NCBI GenBank assembly: GCA_039000515.1
Contig: JBCFYV010000012.1
Location: 87,636,284-87,700,283 of the forward strand
Length of the DNA stretch: 64,000 nucleotides
Direction of reading: 5' to 3'
Source of the DNA: Timema cristinae
Taxonomy: Eukaryota > Arthropoda > Insecta > Phasmatodea > Timematidae
Position numbers and translations under genes: made by a program. Below the pieces are notes generated by a model. The model saw nothing but the letters and a program-made list of their open reading frames with translations. It did no database searches and was not told the DNA's origin. Positions 11,944 to 23,204 of this stretch are shown piece by piece; position 1 is the stretch's first letter; each line of letters begins with the position of its first letter.

Positions 11944-12178
11944 AATCAATGGTCTAAGAATCTAAGGTGTCACACTCGCAATAGATTGGACTGGAACGTG
12001 GAGATCGGGGTTCGAACTTTGGCTGGGTGTTCTGAGAGTGTTTTTTTTTTCTTAAATGGCTTACCACTCTTCTTCCACGCAAGTTCAGCTACATTTCCTA
12101 TAAATTCTACATTCCTCATCACATTCCAATTAATGTAAATATGAGGATAGGCTGAACGGGTAGAAAGATGTGATTGCC
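11944..12178 (+). mobile_element. SINE family A, near full length
   Basis: Head ATGGTCTAAGAATCTAAGG, B box GGGTTCGAACTTTGGCTGGG, the link TGTTCTGAGAGTG, a T run, CTTCCACGCAAG, and tail GCTGAACGGGTAGAAAGATG. It directly follows another copy in the same orientation, so the pair is either a tandem duplication or two insertions at one site. Confidence 0.8.
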
Positions 12179-12713
12179 ACTCACTCGAATTCATGAGACT
12201 AAGTGGGAATATTGCTTACGTTCTCATGAAATAGAAATACAATTTCCTTCACTAAAACGTGGGAATTGAAACTTTGGCCTAGTGGTTCATTCACGACAAG
12301 ATATTTATGGAACCAACCCTTCTACCTACAAGGTCTCCAATAGAAGGGTTGGAGAGTATAGCACCAGGATGTATGGACACAACACGTCTAACAAAGCAAG
12401 CTAGTGAGCTTTTCTCCATCATCCTCTGTACCTTAGGTCAAGTCATGTGCGCGTAATTCAATTGGTGTTGAAAAATGTACGCGAGTCTTCTCCCTTTACA
12501 AATAAAAGAGAGGCGCCCCGCCAAGATAGTGAGATGAACTGCTCTAGAACATAATGCCAGGGGCTTATGATTGCACGGTTAGGGGGAAGAACTCGCCATC
12601 TCCAGGTCCTGAAGGAGGAGGAGCTCGTGTTAGTAAATGCCCCAATATTAATCTAGAATTCAAAACTTTGGGTTATTAGATCCGGTGAAATACTTAACTA
12701 GCAGTTTATATTA
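12179..12713. other. nothing recognised
   Basis: About 530 bp without repeat-family words. A short near-palindrome (CCAACCCTTCTACC and ATAGAAGGGTTGGAG) lies at about 12313-12355 and could form a hairpin with a loop of about 15 bases. No gene seen. Confidence 0.35.
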
Positions 12714-12721
12714 GTCTAGAT

Positions 12722-13693
12722 CAGTGGCTCTCAACCTGGAAGGCGTTAATTACTTGCGGGAGTAGGGGGCAGGGACACACTTAAGAAATAAACGTCAAAA
12801 ATTATAAAAATGTAAGATAAGGTTTATTTAAATCACTTTTCCAAAGTAATTAAGATCATTATCTCTTGCGGTATGGACAATATTGCCTACCAGTTGTAGT
12901 AAGCTCGTAGAACAGTCAAAATAGTGCATGCACTTGTTTATTATCAAGCTCGCAAGCCTCGGATTCACCCCCCAATTATCCTACCTGCCCTCCCTCTAAG
13001 CCAGAGGCTCCCAAACTTTTTGGACCAAAAGAAAATACATACAGGAGCATTCATAATTTTTTTCACACTTATATTATGAACATTCATTATCGTCAGTTAA
13101 CTTTCACTTATTAGTAAAGTATACAACAGACGGAACATCTCAAATGTTCTGGATACAGCTTTGGAAAATGTCCTTTAGTCAGATTTGAAAAAAATTGGCC
13201 ATCTTGAATACTGATGCTATTTTATATTGTGAAAAACAAATAAATCATATTTTACAATTTCCTCACATAGCCTGAGATAACTGGCGGGGCCCCAAGGCCT
13301 CGGTGGAGCACAGTTTGAAAATCGCTGCCCTATTAGCTACCATTGCGGCCACGTGTAACACCCCCGAATGTTCAACTCTGACTCTCATAAAAACTAAACA
13401 GCGTTGTCGACTAGAAGTGGAAAGCGGTTTGCGGTGTGCTCTATCAAACATCAAACCCAATATTTAAGTACTGATGGAAACAAAACACCGCCAACCTTCA
13501 CGAAAATCTTGGTTCTTTTTTTTCCCACCACTTTCATGCTATTTGTTAAATTGATTTTTGTATAAAATAAAGAAGTAACTAGAAAGCATTAAAAAAAATT
13601 CAATAAACATCTAAAAAAAAAGAGGGGTGTTGAGGTGGGAATTTGATTATCTACCAAGCCGAAGCTTTAACTGAAAAAGGTTGGGAACCATTG
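12722..13693. mobile_element. hAT-like non-autonomous element (outer)
   Basis: The left end begins CAGTGGCTCTCAACCTGG and the right end is CCAACCT-type sequence whose complement reads CAATGGTTCCCAACCTTTTT. This is the terminal repeat style of many animal hAT transposons. The flanking octamers are GTCTAGAT (12714-12721) and GTCTAATT (13694-13701), 6 of 8 identical, as expected for an aged 8-bp hAT target duplication. The 972-bp interior has no transposase frame and contains a second hAT-like element at 13002-13327. Mobilisation would have been in trans. Confidence 0.75.
13002..13327. mobile_element. hAT-like MITE nested in another
   Basis: The left end is CAGAGGCTCCCAAACTTTTT; the right end, complemented, reads CAGCGATTTTCAAACTGTGC. 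These are hAT-type termini distinct from those of the host element. The flanks CCCTCTAAGC and CCCTATTAGC match at 8 of 10 positions, though the repeat is offset by two bases from the right terminus, so the exact boundary is uncertain. The 326-bp interior is AT-rich and non-coding. Confidence 0.65.
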
Positions 13694-13800
13694 GTCTAAT
13701 TATTTAACATGCATATTTTAAACATCAGGGTTGGGTCAACACACGGATTACATACCAAGTTACTCGCATATGTGGGCGCGTAGATTAAATGTCCAGCTCC

Positions 13801-14012
13801 TCTAGTTTGGTGGTTTACTGGTGATGTAGATTACGGGTTTTGGTCCTCAATCAGATGTAGTGGGAATAGTTTTCCCAAAAGGTTTTTACGTTCTTCATCC
13901 ACGCAAATGTGGGTACACTTACTATAAACTATAGAGCTACCTTTCTCCAATACATCTCATTAGTTTAGTTAAATGTGTGTATCCCGTACGAGTTGCAAGA
14001 CGCGGCGCACAA
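13801..14012 (+). mobile_element. SINE family A, degenerate
   Basis: TTTACTGGTGATGTAGATTA is followed by a lost B box (GGGTTTTGGTCCTCAATC). The body TTCATCCACGCAAATGTGGG and tail ATCCCGTACGAGTTGCAAGA are clear. Confidence 0.7.
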
Positions 14013-16317
14013 AATGTAGCCTAGGACACCAACACTCAACTGTGGTATTAAGATAGAACGATAGGGTCGCAGGGGTGAGGGTTCATCCCCTTCAATGTTG
14101 GGAAAAAGCTTGAAATTTGGATATTTTGTGGAGAGTTGAGATTTTGAGTTGTAAAATTCTAGAGTTATTACTGTGTACCACAGTACTTTCAATTATGAAC
14201 GTTCTTTACCACATGTATAGACACAAAAATTTATTTGCCAACTTTCGATCCCTATACTCTTCAAAAGTTTTCAAAATGCACCACTGATCAAAAATTGAAA
14301 GGAGATATCGTCTTTGGTAGATTTTATAGAAAGCTTAGTAAATAAAGTGGGTAAGTAGCGACGTTGTCACTGCCTACTAGTTTTAAGGCTACTACTATTA
14401 GCTTGCTAATACATTAGTAGACTTAAGAAGGTTATGTAATGTATTAAGTTGATCACTTGATAAAGCCTGGAGTTTTTACGAGCCGAATATTGCTAGTTTT
14501 CTTACGTGCAAGGCGGGTGAATGTCAAAACAAATAACGCTTGTAACTTTAAAAAGCCCTCATTTACAAATAACGTTAAAAACACAGTTGCCTAAAACTTC
14601 TTATCAAGGCTCAATAACTATCCCCTCAAATTTTAGACTTTTCCCGGAGGTAAACCTCCTGGCCCTCCTATTAACTAGTGGGGGGGATTCCATACCCCTA
14701 ACCCCCCCCCCTTCCCCAGTATTCTCAACTATTAACAAGGGGGGATTCCATAGCCCTAAACACCACCCGGCGTTCTCAACGCTGCCCTTGTTACCTGGTC
14801 ACTAGGATTTTTTTCTAATTTCAGAACGCCTAGAGTTGGGAAATTCACTGCTCTCCCCCCACCCCCTCCCCCCAATATATTTCGTGCAACTCACTTGCCC
14901 GCAAATCCAAGCACTAGATTATAATATTGTCCCCCAAAACTGTAGACGGTTTACCTATCCACTTGGTTACGGGGAGGCAGCCATATCCAGGAGAAACTCA
15001 CCCTTTGCTACGGGGTGGGGATGAAGGTTTGTGATATGTTCATTTCCAGTTCCATTGAGAGTCGCGTGGTCCTCTCCCCTTGTGAGTTGCAGAGGGTTGA
15101 ATCCGGTCCTTGCTTGGGAGGGAATGGGGGACGTTCTAAAACATGGAAAGGGGGGAAGGTACAATGCTAGGAGGGAGGTGAAACTCTCCTATTGGTCCTG
15201 GGTTCGGTTCGCCGTTCTTTGTTTCGTTTAGATACTCTGCCTCGAATGAGGGGACACATCTCTCACCTTACATAGCGCGTACTTTCTAAAAATAGTGCTA
15301 TTTAGGTAAATGGCTTAAAACCAAACTTAATACTCCAGCGTCGGTTCCACTCCACGGATTACACCTAGCTTTGGAAGATAATACCGCTCTAAACAGGCGT
15401 TATATTTTGGCACGATTTTATATAATATATTATGTTAGAAAACGGTGGAATTGAGACCTCTAAACCTGTTCGACCATATTTTAACAAATTCAACAAAATA
15501 TATTTATTCTTAAATGGTATTCATCATATATGGACCAAACTGACAAACTAGTTTACCTGGTTGTACGTACATATTTTAGAAATAAAATTTTTAACATTAT
15601 GTCCGCCGATAAGTATTAAACTATTTTTGACATAATAGCGAATACAAAGCAGTGATACTTAGTTTTGTTTAAATTGAGAGATGCTCATTTGTAACTCAAT
15701 TTTCACTTTTTACCACGTGCAAAAAATTAAATACTTAACATATTTGGGTTACTTTAATGTAAATTTCTTGTTTAAAAAAATACGTAATGTATCAAACTGT
15801 TCAGTGTTTCCCTTAAATCGTTCACCAAAGAGATTGCAGCTCACTTAATACTGAACAGTGAAACACCATTCATAGAATCATAAATTTAAATAAACAACTT
15901 GAAAAAACTCATTGTTATATAATATTGAGAAGTAGGCCCTATATTCGTATTAAGGGGACGGCCAGACTGGGCGAGTGATTGAGCGCGTGAGCGACTAAAA
16001 TATAAAATAGAACACATTTGTTGTAATGAGAGGTGGCCAGACTGGAGAGAGCGACTGAGCGCGCGCACTCTACCCGGTACAGTCTAGTTTACAGGCGCTA
16101 GGCAATATTATTGTATGTTGGTTCATTGAGTGCTAGGAACACTTCTTATTTTGACATTTTTATTACTATCGATAGGTTTTGCGCACTTGCTACTAACGGC
16201 CTAATTTAATTGGTAAGATTATAAACCATACCTATATATGTATATATGTAAAACTGATATGGTAAAATACTTCCAATATTATAATCAAAGTAGGTATTTA
16301 CAAATAAGAATCACCAT
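14013..16317. other. unassigned region with local duplications
   Basis: At 14680-14785 a roughly 60-bp segment with GGGGGGATTCCATA and CCAGTATTCTCAAC is partly duplicated. GC-richer sequence at 14830-15230 has overlapping short frames and no recognised product. At 15960-16075 the word GGCCAGACTGG occurs twice, 72 bp apart, each followed by a GAGCGACTGAGCGCG-like stretch, perhaps the end of an unidentified transposon. The rest is AT-rich. Confidence 0.35.
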
Positions 16318-16462
16318 TAGCGTGGAGAGAGGATGAGAAAACCACAACAATAAATCACTTGTCAAAACCCACCCTCAGTTCACCGAGCCAAGATTCGAAC
16401 CTTTGCCTCCTTGTCAACAGCTATCTAGAGCTATCTGCTAATCACGCGCTTGTCAGTCTGGC
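16318..16462 (-). mobile_element. SINE family A, 3'-truncated, minus strand
   Basis: On the plus strand: GCGTGGAGAGAGGATGAGAA, AACCCACCCTCAGTTCACC, AAGATTCGAACCTTTGCCTC and ATCTGCTAATCACGCGC. These are the body, link, B box and head of family A/C in reverse. Confidence 0.65.
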
Positions 16463-16846
16463 TGAACCCTAAGTGTGAAAATCGCAATCAAATTAGTATT
16501 TTATTCTCTAACCACTTAGTACGTTGCATGTTCATGTGGGGATGAATTACTAGTTACATTAATTCATACTATTTTTGAGGGTTTGAGTTTAAAACGATTA
16601 CTTTCTCATATAAAGACAGTAATGTAATTGTATAGATTTTCTTCCTCGAGATTATGATGGACGCTCTATGTGCCTCAAAACACAACTGTGGGCTTTACAT
16701 TCTCTCTGTGTTTTTCGCAAATTAATTTAGCGATTTTGTTCATAATTAATATTTAACGAATGTTTCACATGATTAATAATACTGTAGAGCCTACTTGATT
16801 TATGGATCAACATTAATCTAAAGGTAGTATTACTCATGATTAATTT

Positions 16847-16930
16847 TTGAGAAATTGTTCAAAAACCGCTTTAACACTTTTGTTTAAAATGAGCTTCTGG
16901 GGAGTGTTTTACATTCTAAACAACATTTTT
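16847..16930. repeat. dispersed relative of the 145-bp diverged repeat
   Basis: The stretch with AACCGCTTTAACAC, TTTGTTTAAAATGAG and CTTCTGGGGAGTGTTTTACAT matches monomers of the old array at 39080-40800, for example TATCTGGGGAGTGTTTTACA near 40073-40093. The 82-codon frame through it (16847-17095) is a by-product. Confidence 0.5.
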
Positions 16931-17197
16931 ACTTGTTTTTCGGAAGAATACATAATTTATAGATATTTTAGTGATAACAGACTATTGAAAATTATGTTCC
17001 AAACTATAAGTTTGAGAACGTATGTAAAATATAATCGTACCATCTTTTATGATGAAAGTGTCATTCGGTATAGATTTAAACTATTGGATGGATAATTAAT
17101 AAATCTAAAACATTCATAAACATTTATTATGACAACTTGGGTTTGACTTTTGATCGGCTTTCAAACATAAACGTTTCATTCAATTTCAACAAACATG
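16931..17197. other. AT-rich, nothing recognised
   Basis: AT-rich sequence between the repeat relative and the hAT-like element. No further features seen. Confidence 0.35.
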
Positions 17198-17205
17198 GTG
17201 TGCAT

Positions 17206-17601
17206 CAGGGGACGACAAACTTTTAGTAATGTTGTGCCGAGGTAATATTGCAATGTCGCTCAGCGTGCCAATTAACCTAACCCTACTCAAATCGTTTAAG
17301 TATATTTTTATACCAGTTAACTAGTACAACCATTAAAACAAATTTAAGTTAATCTTGTAAAATGTAAACGGGACAACATATTTCTAAATCTAATACATTA
17401 AATAACTACTGTTTCTTGAATATTTAATATTTTAATAGAAATCAGAATAAATAAAAAAGCTATAAATGTGGTTAAAAACATTTAAGTTCTGAAAATATTA
17501 ATTTTTTAAACAAAGTAATTGAATCATTTAAACATAAAACGTGTTGTTATTCAAATCGCTCAGTGTGCCATTGAAAATCGTTCCTCGTGCCACGACCCCT
17601 G
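17206..17601. mobile_element. hAT-like MITE, 396 bp
   Basis: Left terminus CAGGGGACGACAAACTTTTA; right terminus complemented reads CAGGGGTCGTGGCACGAGGA. CAGGGG-type ends are typical of hAT elements. The flanking octamers are GTGTGCAT (17198-17205) and GTGTACAT (17602-17609), a 7 of 8 match fitting an 8-bp target-site duplication. Inner CGCTCAGCGTGCC (about 17256) and CGCTCAGTGTGCC (about 17557) are the same word in the same orientation near the two ends. No coding capacity. Confidence 0.75.
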
Positions 17602-17609
17602 GTGTACAT

Positions 17610-18142
17610 AGTACAGCGAAAGGTGATCATTAACACACATTATAACTTTGACTTGTAATCCATATTGACCGAACTAAAGCTGTCCACGATTTAAACACAC
17701 CACCAAACCCCATTTTAACTAAGCATTATGTACACACCGTTTATCCTGGAAGGTTGCTAGTTTACCTTGCATCTAGAGGCTGCTATAGCCTGGTTTTGGT
17801 GTGAAGAACAGTATCTGGTAGTTACTAAAGTTACTAAAACAGTTTTAATATATTCATACATTAATTCATCTTATCTGCAACTTTCACGTTTGCTATTATT
17901 ATCAATACCTATAAAATGACACAAATAATAAAGTAAAATGTTATCACTGTAGGCAGCAAATATATGTTTGAATTTTCTACGTTGTTTTTCCAACCACAAT
18001 TACCGTATGTATACCTCTCAAGGTTGACAGACACTGTTTGAATAATCATCCATAAATTACTGTAGTATTTATTTTCTCAAGCAAGTTGTTTGGTTCAATG
18101 TGGCTGAAAATTGTTAGACGCTATTTTATAATTTGATGTATT
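17610..18142. other. nothing recognised
   Basis: AT-rich sequence between the hAT-like element and the compound microsatellite. No feature supported. Confidence 0.35.
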
Positions 18143-18143
18143 T

Positions 18144-18228
<85 letters not shown>

Positions 18229-18245
18229 ACACACACACACACACG
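18143..18245. repeat. compound (TC)n(TA)n(CA)n microsatellite
   Basis: A CT run (about 18145-18177) passes into about 24 TA units (to about 18226) and then a CA run (to 18245). A compound simple repeat; no coding content. Confidence 0.95.
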
Positions 18246-18982
18246 GTTTAATACTACATAATTTACAATATATATTTATATTTCTCTATATTTTAAAACT
18301 GAATTGAACTAAAATGTGTATGAGTAATAATTCTTTTAACATTAATAATTTTAAATTACACTCATTATTCTTATAGCCTATGATATTTATAGCATTATTG
18401 TACTGCCTTAAAAATGTAGCGTCCCATCTTAATTTGGGGTTTCAAAGGTGCACATATGCTCAACTAGTCCACAATAAAAGGGGCGGGGCGACTCGGAACT
18501 GGTATGAGAGGGTCCAGGGCTGCTGGAAACTCGCAGATGCTGTTTCGGCGGGAGATCGCGGGCATTGTCCCAAAGACGTCTTGAGCTAGATTCTAAGGTT
18601 GGAAAGCCTGTTTATCGGGACCGCTATTGTCGGGAGGGGATGGAGGGGTCACTTCCGGTGGCAATATTTCGCTCTGTAACCGGAGCCTGTGTGACGCCCG
18701 CGAAGATGCCTGCGACGGTGTCTCGTTACTTTGAACTCGGCACACACGTGGGGGTCTTGACATGACCACGTGTTCGACGTCGCTATTGTGGCATCAACCC
18801 CTCTATTGAGCTATCTCCCTTGCGTTACCAACCCAGGGCAACATAACCACCCTCCGTCGGAGAATACGATGAAGCCTGAACAGGGAGTCAAACTACTGAC
18901 GCCATTTGCGGTGGACTTGCATTGAACTTGATACGTCGGGATTCGAATCCCAGTATGATGCGTTTGTGATGCATTGCAATCT
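18246..18982. other. GC-rich patch, possibly regulatory
   Basis: Between about 18475 and 18800 the sequence becomes CpG-rich (GGGGCGGGGCGACTCGG, GGCGGGAGATCGCGGGC) and holds one ETS-type site, CACTTCCGGT, at 18650-18659. It may be a CpG-rich promoter or a conserved exon, but the short frames there (69 and 66 codons) show no recognisable product. At 18935-18955 GGGATTCGAATCCCA looks like a B-box remnant. Confidence 0.3.
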
Positions 18983-19190
18983 GCACCACATCTTACTATC
19001 CTTCCAATACATAGGTACATTTACACTGACGAGAAGGGAGCTGGGCGTGGCAGAATTTAAAGGAAATGTATTCGCATTTGCAGGGAGGAAGATGTGCAAA
19101 CAATTTAGGAAAAAATACCTTCATTACATCCACCCGGGATTTCAGCCAGACCAGATGAGACTGATGCCTTAGTCCGTGTGGCCATCTATG
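18983..19190 (-). mobile_element. SINE family A, near full length
   Basis: Plus-strand words in order: GCACCACATCTTACTATCC (tail), ACATTTACACTGACGAGAAG, GGAAATGTATTCGCATTTGC, ACAATTTAGGAAAAAATACC, ACCCGGGATTTCAGCCAG (weak B box), GACTGATGCCTTAGTCCG and TGTGGCCAT (head). The tail is on the left, so the element is on the minus strand. Confidence 0.8.
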
Positions 19191-19337
19191 GGGGGAAGAG
19201 GATAGAGGATTTCACAGGTGATTACACCGTACCTCCCCCAGCCTCTCTCCCCGTGAATGTTGGTACATTTCCTTTAAAATTATTTTGTCGTCTCCAACCC
19301 TGAGATACATTCGTTGATAACACGTCTTGTGACGCCA

Positions 19338-19692
19338 CATAGGTGGTTGCATTGTCTAGGGCGTCACTCTTGCAATAGACTGGATTGCCAGTCATGGAGT
19401 GATTATGGTTTTAAACCAGGTTGAATGTACTGAGGATTCTTTTAACTAAATCATTTTCCACTCAACCTTCACGAAAATATGGGTACATTTTCTCTAAATT
19501 ATAGCTTTCTAATCCATATCTCATTAGTGTAAAGTCCGTTCACCGTAGGAATTGTTTTCTTAAATGCCTTTTTCCCTACCAGAAATCTATTATTATAGTA
19601 GCATATTGGTAAGAAAAAGGACCTTTCAGATAGTAATTCCTACCGTGAATGGAGTATATATATGTGGATAACCTGGACGGGTAGTAATAACC
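19338..19692 (+). mobile_element. SINE family A, interrupted
   Basis: The head and body run from TGGTTGCATTGTCTAGGGCG through GACTGGATTGCCAGTC to CATCTCATTAGTGTA at 19531. The element resumes at about 19656 as TATATGTGGATAACCTGGAC and GGGTAGTAATAACC. The gap is filled by a palindromic MITE (19532-19655), which therefore inserted later. Confidence 0.85.
19532..19655. mobile_element. palindromic TA MITE, copy 1
   Basis: Termini read AAGTCCGTTCACCGTAGGAATT on the plus strand and, complemented from the right, ACTCCATTCACGGTAGGAATT. Inner blocks CCTTTTTCCCTACCAG and TTGGTAAGAAAAAGGACC continue the inverted repeat, so most of the 124 bp folds back. Bordering TA dinucleotides fit a Tc1/mariner-type target duplication. 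A second copy lies at 54651-54776 in the opposite orientation. Non-coding. Confidence 0.8.
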
Positions 19693-22339
19693 AGTCAGGG
19701 CTGCCACACACCTGGGAAACCGAGGAAAACACAGGGAATTGTTTTTGTGTCTGGAAAAAAACGGGTAAACAAGGAGAATTTTTCAAAATATAGTAAAAAT
19801 AATGTAATATTTGTTAATTTTGGACATTTAACTCAAAGCTTAAAATAGTAAATCTTTGGCTGGACGAAATAGTGAACTGAAAAATTAAGCTCTCTGATTC
19901 AAACCTCTCTGGTTTTAAACGTAGAACCTAAAATTGAAAATAAAACAACCTTGACCTTTTATCAATTGCGTCACTGGCATCCTATTGAACAGACATAGGC
20001 CTACTGAATCGAACTGTAAAATACGCTACGTCACGCCAAACACTCGATTATGTTGAAATACAAAATGACTTCGCATACATTTTTACGAACTAGAAGTAGT
20101 ATCATTAAGAATATCCAACAATTTGTTGTCTATATTACATTCCGTTCATAAAGTCTCTAATAAGTTGCAATTACATATTTTAGAAAAGAGCCTGGACATT
20201 ATTCGACTTACAAACTAAGTAAACCTATAACATTATCCCAAATATGAGGCATACACAACCAGTCGTAGCTCATAGATATTTCTAATTGGATGGAAGGACC
20301 AGTCCGTGTACAAATAGTCAACATACTCCTCAACACTATTAATTAATCGAACCAGGGTTCTCTAAGCTCACAGGAACACAATCTATCCACCCGAGGGGTT
20401 ATAAGTGCTACTACGGGTATTTTATATCAACCCTAATTATTCGTGCCGTGGAAACATGACCAAGTTGGAATATTGACAAAGGAATGGTCTTCATTAGGTA
20501 ATAGTCCACACACAAACTTGGTCAGGTCCTATTTACAAGAAAATAGATCTTCAGCAGATAGTAGTCTACACACCAACATGGTTGGTAAGTCCCAGGCGTT
20601 ATGAGCCCAGGTGCACATGTTAAACCACTTGTGAAATGTAGTGTTTTAGTAACGGGCATCAGTAATTGCACAGACAGGTGTGAGCTGTACCATGTAGCAC
20701 CTGCAAGCCGCTGACACCGCCAGGCGAGTCATGACGTGGCCCTTATAACAAGCGACTACTCCACTCATATATTGGGGGCGGGGCGACACGCTCCTGCGAC
20801 TACCTCCAGTTCCCGTCGGCGCCGTCCATAACAATAGAAATACTTTATATCGCTACCATGTGCTTCAACCCTTGTGTTCCTACCCCCTCCCCGGGCAGAT
20901 AATAGGCCTAGTGTGTTCCCAGGCTCCATTGATCACTCGTGCAAAGCTACAGACATGGCTTGAGATGAGCTGGGGATCGAGACTATATCGGAGCTCCAAC
21001 ACGCCGCAATCGAGAGGGCCGGGCTTTATCTATACTAGTGCCCTAGTTTGCTGCTAACCGATACTGGCACTATCCACCCTTCTCATACTTTTACATTAAG
21101 AGTAGGTAGAAACCATTGATACCCAGAGTTTGCACTAAAAGGTGAATTTAAATTCCATTCAGACAACTCCATCGTTTTATTTACAACTGTTACGTTAAGC
21201 GATTATTAAACTTGGAGATTAATCTAAAGTGTAGGAATTAGAAAGTTTTTAAGTAAAAGTGCACGCGGATTAACTGGCAGAGGGGGTGTAAAAAACCTTT
21301 AGGGGTAACTCTCATACATCGCGCTTTCCTCTTTACCTTAAGATAAATTTTGTAGTTTTACTTCCCCTAATTCTTATTGATATAACAAAAGTGGTTGTAG
21401 GATAAGGGAGAAAATAAGTATAAGCTTATATATAAGAGAGGTTCACTTCTAGAAAACACAGACTATTGTAAAGCCGTGTGTGGCCTGACAGCAATAATTG
21501 ATACTTTCTGGTCGGCTGCCTTAACACAAATAACTTTTAGACATGCGCAAATTCTCATCGGACATACTGGAGGTGATTTTCCTTTAGTTTGTCTTATGTT
21601 GTGTCTTTTATCGTGACAAGACTCGCCTTCTTCATCTTGAGTCCGTAGATAAGGCAAGTGTAAGCCAAGTTACGGATCAACTGAATGGTTAATAAGGCGC
21701 GTGGAGTTTGTAAAGTGAATGTGCAAAGGAGTTTCCAAACCATTATTTTAATAGATGAGGCTGGTTAGTCCGCGAAATATATAAAGGTTGGCGCACACCT
21801 CTCTGCATCTTATCGTTTCGTATTTTATATGTTGACGCACACTTGTCAATATCGCATTAAAATGGATCATTTCTACATAATTTTTTTTATGAATATTGGG
21901 GGGAAAACATTAATCAGGAATATTTTCTGATCTGGTGCGAAGCGATATGAGCTAATGTGATAAACCATAGTGTGCGCCTACCTTAAGTATGCTACGTGAC
22001 TCCCAATCCTCCGTACATAGTAGTACACATTCTGTACCTGTGCTAGGGGCGTGTGAATATCGTCCCAACACACCTGCCACCTTGTTCTGCACGATATTCC
22101 CACACTACGGTCGCCAATACAAACCACTCCAATTAATAACACACTCTTTAAAAATACACGACTTGCTGATGACATGTGGCCATGCGGGAGTATTTACAAG
22201 TACCTCTCTGTTGATGCTTGTACACCGTAAAAAAACAAAAACTGGTTATGCAAGTTCGTGTATGTAAGCGTATAAACCACCGAGCTGCATTAAATGTTAC
22301 AACTCGCACGGGTGAGCACGCATTAAAGTTCGTCAGGCC
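19693..22339. other. unassigned region
   Basis: Mostly AT-rich. At 20480-20600 two related ~60-bp segments sit in tandem (TAGTCCACACACAAACTTGG and TAGTCTACACACCAACATGG). A GC-richer patch at 20640-21055 (GGGGGCGGGGCGACACGC near 20772) and short frames at 20646-20834, 20860-21057 and 21463-21657 have no recognisable product. Confidence 0.3.
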
Positions 22340-22500
22340 CGTCTGATTTGGTTTGCCAGTGATGTAAAGATCGGGGTTCGAATCCAAGTTGGGTAAAATT
22401 GTGTTCATTCTGAACGATTAACAGCTTTTCCTCAGCCCAAGTGCGGGTATATTTCCACTACATTATGCCCTACTTATATATACACCATTTGTGTCATTAT
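22340..22500 (+). mobile_element. SINE family A, partial
   Basis: TTTGGTTTGCCAGTGATG, B box GGGGTTCGAATCCAAGTTGG, altered link, then CCCAAGTGCGGGTATATTTC and CACTACATTATGCCC. The 5' head and the 3' tail are missing; the tail side gives way to the 33-bp array. Confidence 0.75.
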
Positions 22501-22549
22501 ACAACTATTCTGGACTGGTAGTAAGATGCGAAAAACAAAAAAGGCTGGT

Positions 22550-23046
22550 TGGAATTAGTGAAGTAATTTTAATATCGTCCATTGGTATTAGTGAAGTAAT
22601 TTTAATATGGTCCATTGGTAATAGAGAAGTAATTTTAATATCGTCCATTAGTATTAGTGAAGTAGTTTTAATATCGTCCATGGATATTAATGAAGTAATT
22701 TTAATATCGTCCATGGATATTAGTGAAGTAATTTTAATATCGTCCATGGATATTAGTGAAGTAATTTTAATATGGTCCATTGGTAATAGAGAAGTAATGT
22801 TAATATCGTCTATTGGTATTAGTGAGGTAATTTTAATATCGTCCATGGATATTAGTGAAGTAATTTTAATATCGTCCATTAGTATTAGTGAAGTAATTTT
22901 AATATCGTCCATGGATATTAATGAAGTAATTTTAATATCGTCTATGGATATTAGTGAAGTAATTTTAATATAGTCCATGGATATTAGTGTGAAGTAATTT
23001 TAATATCGTTGATTGGTATCAGTGAAGTTATTTTAAAAAGTCCATT
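22550..23046. repeat. 33-bp tandem array open in both directions
   Basis: About 15 copies of TATTAGTGAAGTAATTTTAA followed by TATCGTCCATGGA. Because the unit is 33 bp (divisible by three) and lacks stops in one frame of each strand, it gives a 160-codon plus-strand frame (22491-22973, repeat ISEVILISSMD) and a 157-codon minus-strand frame (22505-22978, repeat ISMDDIKITSL). These frames are by-products: there is no promoter, splice or domain evidence, and the frame breaks at the degraded ends. Units alternate between CCATGGA and CCATTGG variants. Confidence 0.95.
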
Positions 23047-23200
23047 CACATTAGGTTTGTTGATAAAATAAATTTGGTTTTAAATATCAATTTTTTTAAG
23101 TAAACCACTTTTTTTTGCTGTGTAGCGGTTGACATACTATGTTATATTATACTTTGAACCTGCTGCAATGCGTAAACCTTATTTATTTTTTTAAAGTTTG
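23047..23200. other. AT-rich spacer
   Basis: T-rich sequence between the 33-bp array and the promoter-like cluster; nothing recognised. Confidence 0.3.
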
Positions 23201-23204
23201 TGCC

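Noticed and set aside
22491..22973. 160-codon plus-strand frame as a protein gene
   Set aside because: Wholly explained by a 33-bp repeat that is open on both strands; no start context, domain or splice signals.
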